This document shows positions 9,009-17,127 of a stretch of 64,000 bases of DNA, in pieces (position 1 is the first letter of the stretch; the number at the start of each line of letters is the position of its first letter). The DNA is taken from positions 62,001 through 126,000 of the forward strand of contig BOKF01000019.1 of assembly GCA_016860845.1 (NCBI GenBank), in the 5' to 3' direction. Origin of the DNA: Chloroflexota bacterium (GTDB taxonomy: Bacteria; Chloroflexota; Anaerolineae; 4572-78; J111). Below the pieces are notes generated by a model. The model worked only from the letters and a program-made list of their open reading frames with translations. It was not told the DNA's origin and did no database searches. A program made the translations under genes and the position numbers.

Positions 9009-9358
9009 TGAAAAGCAGAAGCTGGATCGCTGCCCGCCGAACTGATTTTCATGGCTGTTTGGGTGGTTGGTCTATTGATCGAGTCCAATACCCCCGGCTC
9101 TCCAGTCTCAGCCCCCGATTGGACGGCTTAACCTCTTCTGGAAGTTCGATAATGAGAGCGCCACGCTCTCAAGTGTCGTATTTGGGGCGGACATCAGCAC
9201 TACCGCATTGAAATAAAGGCAGCAACTTTATAAAATCACAATTTCGATAAAGTAGGCAACTTGTATTTCTCTCACCAGATCAACACACTTTGAGACCCGT
9301 ACAAGGGAGATTATAATTCGCGAAGCCTCTTGCCTAAACAGGTGCTTAGGAGAATTCT
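9009..9358. other. Intergenic stretch, no supported gene
   Basis: About 350 bp. The last 100 bp are AT-rich and could hold a promoter for the following small gene, but I see no convincing -35/-10 pair. Confidence 0.4.
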
Positions 9359-9598
9359 ATGCAAGCGAGCACAAACCAGGTAGCACTGGAATTCGCCTGT
9401 TTTGTTCTGAAGAAAGAGCCGGCCGACTCTGATTTTTTGCACCTTTACGATGCCATGAGTCGGGCGGCAGCAAGTCGTTCTTTCCGAAACCTGGGCCATC
9501 AGGAACTCGCACAGCTTGGCGTTTCCTTTTCGTTGCTGCAGACAGAGACCTTGGAACACCTTATCGCTGAAGCCCATAGAAAATTATTGTCCGCATAG
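9359..9598 (+). CDS. Small hypothetical protein
   Basis: 79 residues, soluble, no cysteine pairs and no membrane segment. The ATG follows TTAGGAG at ideal spacing, which supports translation. Not recognised. Residues 25-75 look helical. It lies upstream of the palindromic repeat pair and the Phd-like gene. Confidence 0.5.
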   Translation: MQASTNQVALEFACFVLKKEPADSDFLHLYDAMSRAAASRSFRNLGHQELAQLGVSFSLLQTETLEHLIAEAHRKLLSA

Positions 9599-9776
9599 AA
9601 GGTAACCGAATACCCTGTGGCTGGAAAAATTTTAGTCAACTGGGAGCCCTCAGCGAAGCGGGACAACAAAAAAGGAAACTTGAAATGGGTTATCGAACTC
9701 GACAGAGAAACCTTTTACTTTACGACGAGTCAACGGTCCGGAGTTATCTATTGGGTAAAACCGATGGACGCGGAAC

Positions 9777-9846
9777 TTTTCCCGGAAAACCAGTTGGTTT
9801 TCAACTGCCAGAAAAGTATCAGGGTCGAGCAGGTTTTCCGGGAAAA
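9777..9846. repeat. Pair of TTTTCCSGGAAAA palindromes, 57 bp apart
   Basis: Palindromes at 9777-9789 and 9834-9846, separated by a spacer starting CCAG and ending GCAGG. The same layout, with 60-61 bp spacing, recurs at 25.4 and 27.2 kb. It lies just upstream of the antitoxin-like gene at 9879, so it could be an operator. Confidence 0.7.
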
Positions 9847-9878
9847 TCTGATTCTTAAAGCTGATAGGAGGATTATTT

Positions 9879-10322
9879 ATGCAAGACTGGGCAGAGTTTG
9901 TGCAGGCCCTTGGGCAAGAAGCTACCATTGTTAGTACCGGCCGACCCGTAATCATTAAGGATCCCAAAACCCCGCTGGTCATGCTGACCCTGGCTGAGTT
10001 TAAGCATTACCGCTGGTTGATGAGCCAACAAAATTACATTTCTGCCGCCAAGGCTCACAAGGCGGCCAATCGAGCTGTTTTGCAAGATCTGGTGGGCTGC
10101 CCCCTGGGTGCGGGCCATCCGGAATGGGTCGAGGAGCCGGCGCCCCATTGGGAGGTTCCGTTTCACTATAGTGGAGATGGGACCCTGGTGACAACGATTG
10201 AGGTAGATGCTCAGACGGGACAGGCGTGGCTGACGGAGGCCGAGCGAGACGAATTGATGGGCCGGTTTGAGCGGATGGTCCGAAGGAAGCATAGGAAACG
10301 CGGGAAAAGATTGGCGGGTTGA
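9879..10322 (+). CDS. Phd/YefM-like antitoxin candidate, copy 1
   Basis: 147 residues. The N-terminus has the layout of Phd/YefM antitoxins: a helix (W-A-E-F-V-Q-A-L), a strand with I-V-S-T-G-R-P-V-I-I-K-D-P-K-T-P, then L-V-M-L-T-L-A-E-F-K-H-Y-R-W-L, matching 'g.pv.i...g.p.avl...ey..l'. The C-terminal ~90 residues are unlike classical Phd and end in a very basic tail. AGGAGG precedes the ATG. No toxin gene is adjacent. A near-identical copy lies at 31262. Antitoxin function is an inference; a solitary DNA-binding regulator is equally possible. Confidence 0.6.
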   Translation: MQDWAEFVQALGQEATIVSTGRPVIIKDPKTPLVMLTLAEFKHYRWLMSQQNYISAAKAHKAANRAVLQDLVGCPLGAGHPEWVEEPAPHWEVPFHYSGDGTLVTTIEVDAQTGQAWLTEAERDELMGRFERMVRRKHRKRGKRLAG

Positions 10323-10410
10323 CGATTAAACCTCAAGTAGCAGCCAGGTAACATTCCCTGATTTGTAATCGAGATAACATCCTGGCACGATTTCTGTCTG
10401 CCAACACCTC

Positions 10411-10617
10411 GTGTTCAGCCTCGAAACCAGTGAAAGTGTTGGCTTTCAGCTCAGAAAGTTTGCCTGCTCCAGACCTCTATGCGCCAAGTGCTATGAACGA
10501 GTTCGGCTTTTGAATGCGGCCACGTTTATCTGTCCCGAATGCGACCAGCCCACGAGGAATTTCCACTGGATATTGCGGCCACATCCAAGTTCAGCCCGAG
10601 GTACAGCAAGTGAATAA
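10411..10617 (+). CDS. Small zinc-ribbon-like protein (doubtful)
   Basis: 68 residues from a GTG. The only supporting feature is C-A-K-C followed 18 residues later by C-P-E-C, a possible zinc ribbon. No good ribosome site, and the rest of the sequence is not distinctive. It may be a fragment. Confidence 0.3.
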   Translation: MFSLETSESVGFQLRKFACSRPLCAKCYERVRLLNAATFICPECDQPTRNFHWILRPHPSSARGTASE

Positions 10618-10856
10618 TGGTGGAGCTACATGGCTTCTCCGGAACTCATTTATCTGCGGCAAGATCTACAAACATCAAGAGAGCAGAACGGAGCCCGAAC
10701 GAGCTCTATATCATCATACAAACTACCAACACCGCGACCCTTAGGGGCGGCGCTGGTTTTATGTTTGAAGGAACCTACCCCCTAAAATTCTACTGCTTTA
10801 CTCTGCTATTTGTGCCCGCCTGAAATGCTTCCCCTGTTTAGGAAAAAAGACGCTTT

Positions 10857-11219
10857 TCAAATGTAGTGCCTCAAAAATCGGATCAGTTGCCTTATTTCCT
10901 CTCGGCTAAAATTACGGGCTAACACTTCTGCCGCCCTTTCCAGATCCTTTGTGACCGTGATGCGCTCTGAGCGAAAGCCTGCTTCTATCAGCGCCTTATT
11001 GATACTTTTGTCGCCGGCCAGGACAGCTTGGCGTAACTCTCCCACCTGGGGACTCATTTCGGCCGCCTGACGCAATTTGCGTAACCCGGCCTGTCGAGAA
11101 GTACCGGTGGCAATATATCTTTTGGAGGTCAGTTGATCTTCACCATGCCCATTCGTGCTTTTGGGGTTACTACTCAGGCTGTAACCGCCTGATAAATGTT
11201 GATATAACTCTAATAAAAA
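10857..11219 (-). pseudogene. C-terminal fragment of a plasmid/phage-type protein
   Basis: The frame is open from 11219 to 10857 but lacks a plausible start; only a TTG at 11075 is available. The translated string includes T-G-T-S-R-Q-A-G-L-R-K-L-R, then E-L-R-Q-A-V-L-A-G-D-K-S-I-N-K-A-L-I-E-A-G-F-R and a final R-N-F-S-R-E-E-I-R-Q-L. This resembles the C-terminal part of a protein type often seen on phages and plasmids, with 'AAlRrLrk...v.aGe.s...A.ieAGFR...itv', whose function is not known to me. The N-terminal part is missing, so I call it a remnant. Confidence 0.45.
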
Positions 11220-11293
11220 TCAAACAAGAAACTAACACACCTGTGCGATATTTAGTGAGCCTCTAACGTAAGTTTTGTGCACTACACTGAGTG

Positions 11294-11497
11294 TCAAGTT
11301 TGGACATTCAATTTGGTCACAGTCTCGGCCAGTTCAGTAAGCTGAGCGGGCCAGGCCGCCGGTACAGCAATTTGTTCAACTTGAGCCATCGCCATGGCGA
11401 ATTGTGTCCGGACGGTTTGATCATAGACCCGTGCATAAATCAGGGTCTTGTTAATATCCTGATGCCCCAAGAATTTCTGTAACGAGAATTGAACTTT
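11294..11497 (-). pseudogene. C-terminal remnant of a tyrosine recombinase
   Basis: Reading the minus strand gives S-L-Q-K-F-L-G-H-Q-D-I-N-K-T-L-I-Y-A-R-V, the classic end of a tyrosine recombinase (L-G-H box followed by the catalytic Tyr in 'T..Y..v'), and then ~40 helical residues to a TGA at 11296-11294. Upstream of the L-G-H box the expected H-x-L-R-H block is absent, so only the last ~60 residues survive. It indicates a former integrase or resolution gene at this place. Confidence 0.65.
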
Positions 11498-11590
11498 GTA
11501 ATTTACGAAAATGCTAGCCTCACTACGTCTGCAATAATCCTATCATATTTGCAGTCCTATCATGTTTTGTCTGATCCTTTGTAAAAACCT

Positions 11591-11650
11591 TAATTTTGTG
11601 CTTGGCAAGCAAATTTTGTGCTAAATGAGCAAATTTTGTGCTTGACAAGC
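11591..11650. repeat. Three 20-bp direct repeats
   Basis: Three units with an exact 20-bp period, each starting A-rich then ATTTTGTGC and ending in (C/G)AGC, at 11591-11610, 11611-11630 and 11631-11650. The middle unit is the most diverged. The last overlaps the -35 box of the promoter at 11642. They look like operator or iteron sites, on one helix face every two turns. Confidence 0.7.
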
Positions 11651-11671
11651 AATAGCATCTTATGGTAGAAT
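11642..11671 (+). promoter_or_regulatory. Sigma70-type promoter
   Basis: TTGACA at 11642-11647 and TAGAAT at 11666-11671 with an 18-bp spacer. It would drive the genes at 11792 and 12264. The -35 box lies inside the third direct repeat, so a protein bound there would control it. Confidence 0.65.
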
Positions 11672-11791
11672 AGGAATATCCGATGACCTTAACATCTTAT
11701 TCAGACGCTTATCATCCACCTTGTTTGACGTGGGTTCAGCTGTGAAAAAGGGGGATATTCCAATGCCAAGGAAATCTATAGGAGATATATC

Positions 11792-12247
11792 ATGCCAAAA
11801 CGATATCTTATCCCCCCCGGTAATGAGGAGACTATCCTCGTCACTCCCAGTTTTGACCCCGCGCTTGCGGAAGCCTTACAAGAGTCCATTCCAGGGGCTC
11901 AGTGGAATGGTTACGGTTGGGTGATCCCGTCAGGAGACATAGAAGAAGCAAACCGAGTGGTCGCCCAACTTACTGAAGTTGAGTTCAAGATCCCTTACCT
12001 GCCACCATTGCCACCAGATTGGGAATGGGTCGGGCCGATCTCCGGGGTTTACTTTTTGTGTCGAAATGGGGATGATAATCAACCGGCATTTTTATCCGCC
12101 GTGGGACACGAAGACGCCTATATTGCAGTGGGTCCAGAGTGGGTTGACTTTCTATACCATCAAGCCAATCTCCTGCAATTCATTGTCAATGCGATGCGCT
12201 CGTTGGCCGAGTCAATCGCGACAAAGGATAGCGGGCGCTCTGATTAA
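11792..12247 (+). CDS. Hypothetical protein
   Basis: 151 residues; the ATG follows AGGAG. The N-terminal ~55 residues (T-P-S-F-D-P-A-L-A-E-A-L, then I-P-G-A-Q-W-N-G-Y-G-W-V-I-P) recall the small substrate-binding motif seen in front of some helicases and in HARP-like domains, where a protein segment checks 'iPGa.W....W.ip'. That similarity is weak. The remainder is acidic and not recognised. It is the first gene behind the repeat-controlled promoter and probably shares a transcript with the HTH gene behind it. Confidence 0.55.
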   Translation: MPKRYLIPPGNEETILVTPSFDPALAEALQESIPGAQWNGYGWVIPSGDIEEANRVVAQLTEVEFKIPYLPPLPPDWEWVGPISGVYFLCRNGDDNQPAFLSAVGHEDAYIAVGPEWVDFLYHQANLLQFIVNAMRSLAESIATKDSGRSD

Positions 12248-12263
12248 TCAAGCGAGGACATTA

Positions 12264-12845
12264 ATGAGTGGCTCCAACATGAGAGCGTTGCCCTTCTCTG
12301 TAGATATTGTAAAGGGAGAAACAACAAAGAGAAACGATTTTGTGATTATCGCGACCCAACCGACCTGCCTGGAACGCCTTCCGGGCACACGTTGTCTGGT
12401 CCATCCGGAAGCTAAACAAGAATTCATTGCTATGTTGAAGAAGAGTAGTTATAGGGACTTGGCTGCCGAGTTAGATATTAATCCTTCCACAATATGGCGT
12501 TGGAAATGGGCAGTACGGAAACATTTAGAAGAATCTCTCGATAATGCTTCGAAACAGATGCCTGTCATCAAAAAATTGGGCAAGGATCGGCAAATAATTG
12601 TGGTTGTGACTTGTCCAGACCAACACCTGGATTTTGAATTAGCTCCCAGGGGTAATCTCCTTCTCGAATCCGGCGCAAAAACTAGCTTCAAGGAATGGCT
12701 CACTCGGACCAAAGTGGTGGACGCAGCGGAAATTTTAGGAATTAGCCGGCACAACCTCAGCGCCGTTCGAAAAATGCTAGACATCAAGGAATATACGACG
12801 ACCAGCAAGCAGGAGTTTATGGCAGCGATAAAAGAAGTGGCCTAA
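12264..12845 (+). CDS. HTH DNA-binding protein with two helix-turn-helix motifs
   Basis: 193 residues from ATG at 12264 (a second ATG lies 5 codons in). Two HTH motifs are visible: S-Y-R-D-L-A-A-E-L-D-I-N-P-S-T-I-W-R-W-K near residue 71 and V-V-D-A-A-E-I-L-G-I-S-R-H-N-L near 151. This suggests a transcription or replication regulator. It starts 16 bases after the upstream gene and ends right before a strong hairpin. It is a natural candidate to bind the 20-bp repeats at 11591, which is inference only. Confidence 0.6.
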   Translation: MSGSNMRALPFSVDIVKGETTKRNDFVIIATQPTCLERLPGTRCLVHPEAKQEFIAMLKKSSYRDLAAELDINPSTIWRWKWAVRKHLEESLDNASKQMPVIKKLGKDRQIIVVVTCPDQHLDFELAPRGNLLLESGAKTSFKEWLTRTKVVDAAEILGISRHNLSAVRKMLDIKEYTTTSKQEFMAAIKEVA

Positions 12846-12882
12846 AAAAGCGCTCTGGCGAGATGCGACCTCGCCAGAGCGC
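12844..12882. terminator. Strong 13-bp stem hairpin
   Basis: Stem GCGCTCTGGCGAG (12850-12862) pairs with 12870-12882 around a 7-base loop, directly after the stop of the HTH gene. An A6 run precedes it (12844-12849), so it has a U-tract when transcribed leftwards; rightwards there is none. It may terminate in both directions. Confidence 0.6.
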
Positions 12883-12962
12883 CTCCGTGGAGCGGCGAAC
12901 CAGCCAAGGTTAAACCGCGACCACGATTCATAACATATTATACCTCAAAGGAAGGTATATGG

Positions 12963-13216
12963 CTACATACACTAAAAAGCGCGATGTAGGGCCGTGAGCC
13001 TTGTCCCACGACCCAGCCCCTTGATGCTGACACTGAGCCAGTCTCAAGAGATCCTGCGTGTCCCCGAACTTGTGTCCCTGAGACAATCCCAACGTCTCCC
13101 AATGGGAGGCCCTTTTGGAGGTACTACGCTGGGTGGGATGTTATCCCCGCTATGAAGCTGACAGACCGGGTAGTTCCTTCCATAGGTAATTGACCGGCCC
13201 TAGCTTCACTTGAAGC
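12963..13216 (+). ncRNA. Candidate structured noncoding RNA
   Basis: This gene-free stretch holds several nested or consecutive complementary segments. CTACAT (12963) pairs with ATGTAG (12984). CCC..ACCCAGC (13005-13017) pairs with GCTGGGTGGG (13128-13137) and encloses GTCTCA (13041) with TGAGAC (13079), and the small hairpin CTCCC-AAT-GGGAG (13096-13108). GAAGCT (13154) pairs with AGCTTC (13202), in competition with the hairpin GCTTC-ACTT-GAAGC (13203-13216). The fold is multi-branched, and there is no competing open frame. Strand is assumed from the downstream gene. The general layout recalls large structured RNAs such as HEARO/omegaRNA, but no IscB gene is near. Confidence 0.5.
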
Positions 13217-13294
13217 GCATTGTACCATATCAGGTTGGTTTAAGCAAAACATTTGTTCGGATTTTTAGTGTGTACACCAACAAAGGAACCAGCC

Positions 13295-14662
13295 ATGTCA
13301 ATCGAGTTTATTTCCCCATTTATTATAAAAGATAATCCTTATCAGGGCCGGCTTATATTTGACCGAGCAAGCATTACCGAGCTGGCCGAGGATATACTGA
13401 ACCATCGGGAGGCATTGCCCGATATGATGGGACTTATTCAGATTCCTGTCGGGCGAAGGCTCGCCAGTGGTGACGTTGAACTGTCGGTGGGACACCGCCG
13501 CCGGGAAGCATTCAAGCTGCTATTTGAACGCTACGGTGATGAATGGGGAAAGATGCCCATCGATCTTCAAGATTTGAGCGAAGAAGAGATGGCTAAGGCT
13601 GCCTGGTCAGAAAATGAGAAACGAGAGGACCTCACCGCCATCGAGAAGGTTATGGGCATCGAACGCATTCAAGCAAAATTCGGCTTGGGCCTTAAAGGGG
13701 TAGCCACATTCTTGGGAGCTAATTTGCCTACCCTAAGCAACTTAATGCGGCTGCGACAACTCCCAGAGACCGTGCAAAAAATGATCCTGATGCGCGAACT
13801 GGCGGAAAAAACGGCCCGAGCCCTACTAAACCTGATTCTTATAGCCAAGAATGAACAAGCGGCGATCGAACTTGCCATTCGGGCGCGGGATGAAGACTTG
13901 TCGGCTACCGCCGTGGAAAAAGAAGTTGAGCAATGGATGCCCCACCTGATAAGAGTGATTGATGGCAGGATTGGCTCGATCGTGTTTGAAGAGATTCCAG
14001 AGGGCTGCGCCCCCACCTGCCTAGAATGTCCACTTCGGTCAAAATATCGCGGCGTTTTTGTTTGTGCCCGACCAGAGCAGTATTTACAAAAGAAACAGAT
14101 GTGGTATGAATCCGAGATTCCAGTCTTATCTACCACGGAGGTTAAGGCGCTCCAAGAACCGTCTGCCTTATCTCTAGCCCCCCTCCCAGAAATCAGACCA
14201 ACTGATTCAGGCCTAGTCCGGATCGAGAACGATAGATCATACCCGGTAGCAACGAGCCCTATCTCGCCAGACGACTCATCACAGCCTCTATGCCCTCGAT
14301 TCAACTGTGGGGGTAGAATCGCCGCCCTGAATCGCACTGAGGAAAGTTCCCAATACATGTGTCTTCAATGTGACGCCGTGTGGTCTTCGTTAGAGGAGCT
14401 GATGAAAGAGGTCAACGGTGTTTCGACGGTTTCGGATGAAATCCAAGCCAGAATTGAAGAAATTTTGGCTCATCTGTCGCCTGAACAGGCCAACAAGGTT
14501 CGAATTATTATCGGTGAGAATATAGAATGCTTGGTGCATGTTCCAGAACTGATTTTTGGTTCATCCTCAGTTTTTATTCAAGCGGGAGAGAGGGCCAGTC
14601 GTGAGGAATTGTTCTGCGCCCTCACCCTGAGCCGCGCCCTCAATGGCCAATTTCCCGATTAA
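13295..14662 (+). CDS. ParB-like protein with C-terminal zinc-ribbon cysteines
   Basis: 455 residues. The N-terminal half follows the ParB/Spo0J plan: N-P-Y-Q-G-R near residue 11, V-G-H-R-R-R-E-A (in place of G-E-R-R) near 65, S-E-N-E-K-R-E-D-L-T-A-I-E near 107, then an HTH around 125-150. The second half carries cysteines unlike classical ParB: C-A-P-T-C-L-E-C-P, with a later C-A-R-P, and C-P-R-F-N-C-G-G followed by C-L-Q-C, so one or two zinc sites. I place the start at 13295, behind AAAGGAACC and ATG. It might bind a centromere, or act as a regulator or a ParB-like nuclease. No ParA is immediately adjacent; one follows 0.6 kb downstream. Confidence 0.7.
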   Translation: MSIEFISPFIIKDNPYQGRLIFDRASITELAEDILNHREALPDMMGLIQIPVGRRLASGDVELSVGHRRREAFKLLFERYGDEWGKMPIDLQDLSEEEMAKAAWSENEKREDLTAIEKVMGIERIQAKFGLGLKGVATFLGANLPTLSNLMRLRQLPETVQKMILMRELAEKTARALLNLILIAKNEQAAIELAIRARDEDLSATAVEKEVEQWMPHLIRVIDGRIGSIVFEEIPEGCAPTCLECPLRSKYRGVFVCARPEQYLQKKQMWYESEIPVLSTTEVKALQEPSALSLAPLPEIRPTDSGLVRIENDRSYPVATSPISPDDSSQPLCPRFNCGGRIAALNRTEESSQYMCLQCDAVWSSLEELMKEVNGVSTVSDEIQARIEEILAHLSPEQANKVRIIIGENIECLVHVPELIFGSSSVFIQAGERASREELFCALTLSRALNGQFPD

Positions 14663-14676
14663 GTCGCCAAATCAAA

Positions 14677-14904
14677 TTGGATTCTACCAAGTCACCACCC
14701 TGCCCCATAGCCCTCAATCCCGACGAGCGCTGGCTGGTCACCGGCAGTCAAGATTATACTGCCCGGCTATGGCGGACAGAATTGGCTGAATTGAGGCACC
14801 TAGCCTGTATCACCGCCGGGCGTAATCTATCAGCGGCCGAATGGGAGCAGTTTTTTTTCGGCCAGGCTTATCATAAAAGCTATGCTGATCTGCCCTCACC
14901 TTAA
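14677..14904 (+). pseudogene. C-terminal fragment of a WD40-repeat protein
   Basis: The string L-N-P-D-E-R-W-L-V-T-G-S-Q-D-Y-T-A-R-L-W is one WD40 blade, followed by A-G-R-N-L-S-A-A-E-W-E-Q-F-F-F-G, the tail that ends many large WD40 or NACHT-WD40 proteins. Only the last blade and tail are present, without a proper start, so it is a remnant of a much longer gene. Confidence 0.6.
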
Positions 14905-15141
14905 CTTGCCTTTGTGTCTTCTTCGTACGCTCCGCGTCTGTGTTCCAAGTTTTTATCTCCCACAGTGCCTTAAAGATTAATCGTCCCAAAAACACCCAAT
15001 TTGAGCGCATATTAGGGGCGCCGGTCAACATTAAGGTCTTCCTTTACTCTCAAGAATCGCTCATGGGGACCTGTGGCAACCAAATTTGACCAAAGAGGCC
15101 CACAAAGATATCATTCTGAGACCCGCGGCAAGTCCAAAAAA
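14905..15141. other. Intergenic stretch, nothing supported
   Basis: A mix of short broken frames between the WD40 remnant and the parA promoter. No repeat or gene could be supported. Confidence 0.4.
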
Positions 15142-15170
15142 TTGATGTTTGTAGACATAAGTGATATAAT
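15142..15170 (+). promoter_or_regulatory. Promoter of the second par locus
   Basis: TTGATG at 15142-15147 and a perfect TATAAT at 15165-15170 with a 17-bp spacer, about 130 bp upstream of the ParA start. Confidence 0.65.
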
Positions 15171-15300
15171 AGAGGGGTATTTTCTTTAATACTTCAGTTC
15201 AAAAATTCAAGAACATCGGCAACTCAGCGGCTACTCAATGCGCGTCAAAGTGGGGAAAAAATGAGCAGAACCGCCTCCTGCTGCCGGCAAGGAAACACTT

Positions 15301-16089
15301 ATGGCGCATTCAGTAATTATTACCATCGTCAATCAGAAGGGTGGAGTGGGTAAAACAACCACGGCCGTCAATTTGAGTCACTACCTGGCCCTAAAGAGTT
15401 ATCGCACTTTACTGGTTGATTTGGATAGTCAAGGAAACGTGTCTGATTGCTTGGGCCTGGAAGCGGGCGAAGACCTCTATTATTTCTTGTCTCCTGATAG
15501 TACCAAACCACTTGAAGAGGTGATTACACCAAGCGGACGACCCAATCTGGATGTAATCCGCTCGAACAAGCGCACCCTACCGCTTGAGACCACTCTAAAT
15601 GGAATGGACTTTAGAGAATATATCCTGGCCAATGCATTTGAAGAAGTTGACTACGACGTCATTGTCATTGATTGCCCGCCTGGAGTGCGCCTCTTGCAGA
15701 CCATGGCCATTGTCGCAGCTCAACATATGATTATTCCAACTGAATTGGAGCAATTGTCCTCAAAGGGAGTTGCGGCCGTCATACAGAGTTATAAATCTAT
15801 CATGGCCGGAAGCCGCTCTTCTTGCCGGTTATCCGGCGTCTTGCCGACATTTTATGAGCGGGTGACTAAAGAGACACACGAGCAACTGGATAATTTGGTG
15901 GGAAATTTGCAGGACTTGGTTCTGCCCCCCATTCCCAAAGACGTCAAATGCAAAGAAGCGGTCCGTTTCGGTAAGACTCTCTGGGAGTATGCACCCAAGA
16001 GCCATGTGATAACGGGTATTCCGGAAGGAAAGAAAAAGTTTTTAGGCGGGTATAGCCAGGCGTGCCAGCGCATTGAGCAGTTGCTTTGA
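15301..16089 (+). CDS. parA: ParA-family partition ATPase (second locus)
   Basis: 262 residues, ATG behind AAGGAAA. Walker A (K-G-G-V-G-K-T-T-T-A) lies near residue 13, L-L-V-D-L-D-S-Q-G-N near 38, and I-D-C-P-P-G near 122. The N-terminus is short, as in type Ib ParA proteins that pair with a small ribbon-helix-helix partner instead of ParB. It is clearly different from the ParA at 5381, so this is a separate locus and not a copy. The next gene, 28 bases later, encodes the likely DNA-binding partner, and a palindrome array follows. Confidence 0.9.
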   Translation: MAHSVIITIVNQKGGVGKTTTAVNLSHYLALKSYRTLLVDLDSQGNVSDCLGLEAGEDLYYFLSPDSTKPLEEVITPSGRPNLDVIRSNKRTLPLETTLNGMDFREYILANAFEEVDYDVIVIDCPPGVRLLQTMAIVAAQHMIIPTELEQLSSKGVAAVIQSYKSIMAGSRSSCRLSGVLPTFYERVTKETHEQLDNLVGNLQDLVLPPIPKDVKCKEAVRFGKTLWEYAPKSHVITGIPEGKKKFLGGYSQACQRIEQLL

Positions 16090-16116
16090 TATTTCTCTTT
16101 TCTTTAGGGACGTGAT

Positions 16117-16638
16117 ATGAGTAAGGGTAGTTTTGTAAATTTTCAAACTGAAACCGATCCGGCTGTCGAGAGTATTTTAACCAAATCCGATCAAAAAGCA
16201 GAGACGGGTCGAATTGATCCCAGTGTTAATAGCCTCTTAGCAAAAAGCGATGAACGACGAGCTCTGGCTCAGCTTCCCCTCAAAAAACGCAAGCAGAAGA
16301 TCAAAGAAAAGGCTAAAACCCAGGCCAGGCTCAAGGGTCGGGTGAATTTGGATTTGCCTCCTTCTCTAAAAATGCGCCTCTTTGAATTGGCCGAAGAACA
16401 CGAGATTACAGCCAGTCAACTAAGCACCTTGCTGCTCCTTAAGGGCCTTGGCCTGTTGGAGGCCGGTCAGGTAGATGTTGATCTCTACAAAGTAAGTACA
16501 AAAAGTCCACGTTACGGTTTTAAGTTGGATCTACAAAGAGCGCTCGAAACGGCTCTGCCCTCCAAACCATTCGCAAAAAAGAAAGAAAAAGACGCAGCCG
16601 GATCAAACGACAAACGCAACGGTTTTGTCACTTTTTGA
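16117..16638 (+). CDS. Ribbon-helix-helix DNA-binding partner of ParA
   Basis: 173 residues. Residues ~70-112 (R-V-N-L-D-L-P-P-S-L-K-M-R-L-F-E-L-A-E-E, then I-T-A-S-Q-L-S-T-L-L) have the strand-helix-helix layout of ribbon-helix-helix proteins. The first ~65 residues contain two similar segments (D-P-A-V-E-S-I-L-T-K-S-D and D-P-S-V-N-S-L-L-A-K-S-D), a short internal repeat that may be where ParA is contacted, since RHH partners of type Ib systems stimulate ParA through a mobile N-terminus. It follows ParA closely and precedes the AGGGGCGCCCCT array, its probable binding site. Confidence 0.7.
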   Translation: MSKGSFVNFQTETDPAVESILTKSDQKAETGRIDPSVNSLLAKSDERRALAQLPLKKRKQKIKEKAKTQARLKGRVNLDLPPSLKMRLFELAEEHEITASQLSTLLLLKGLGLLEAGQVDVDLYKVSTKSPRYGFKLDLQRALETALPSKPFAKKKEKDAAGSNDKRNGFVTF

Positions 16639-16826
16639 GATCACGGTTCACTGGCTATATTGGCCTTTGCTCAATTCTCCTCAACCATCCCGCACAAATA
16701 ACAAACGCTTGTTTAATCAGATTATTCAGCTCCTCAAAAATCTATAGCCAATGGTTGAAAAAACGAAATCAGTCCCATACACGTTTTAGCTTCAATAAAA
16801 CGCTTATAGGCCATTATACGCGTTTA

Positions 16827-16921
16827 AGGGGCGCCCCTGAAACCCTTTATAGGGGCGCCCCTTAGGGGCGTCCCTGAAAAAAATTAAGGGGCGCCCCTGG
16901 CTTTTTTCTAGGGGCGCCCCT
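16827..16921. repeat. Five AGGGGCGCCCCT palindromes (candidate centromere)
   Basis: Copies at 16827, 16851, 16864 (one mismatch, GCGTCCCT), 16887 and 16910, each 12 bp, spaced 24, 13, 23 and 23 bp. They lie ~190 bp behind the ParA-RHH operon and before the next gene. Arrays of short palindromes beside a type Ib par operon are usually the centromere, and possibly also the operator. The 16639-16826 part of the gap is featureless. Confidence 0.65.
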
Positions 16922-17127
16922 TAAGCCACTTTATTGTGGTCGCCAAAATCAAAATTTTTGGCCCCTTTTAGCCATTTTTTGAAATCTAGAATTTTCTCCA
17001 ATATTAATCCGGTTAGCTCGGTCAAAACCGTGCCGGACCAAGCAAGCACAAACGGCGAGCGCTCACCGAGGTTGCTCTCCGGTTGTGCTACTTTACCAAT
17101 CACTCAAATAGAGGAGCTATTCTGGTG

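Noticed and set aside
9617..9934. 105-codon rightward frame from a GTG across the palindrome pair
   Set aside because: It translates the palindromic repeats and overlaps the better supported gene at 9879.
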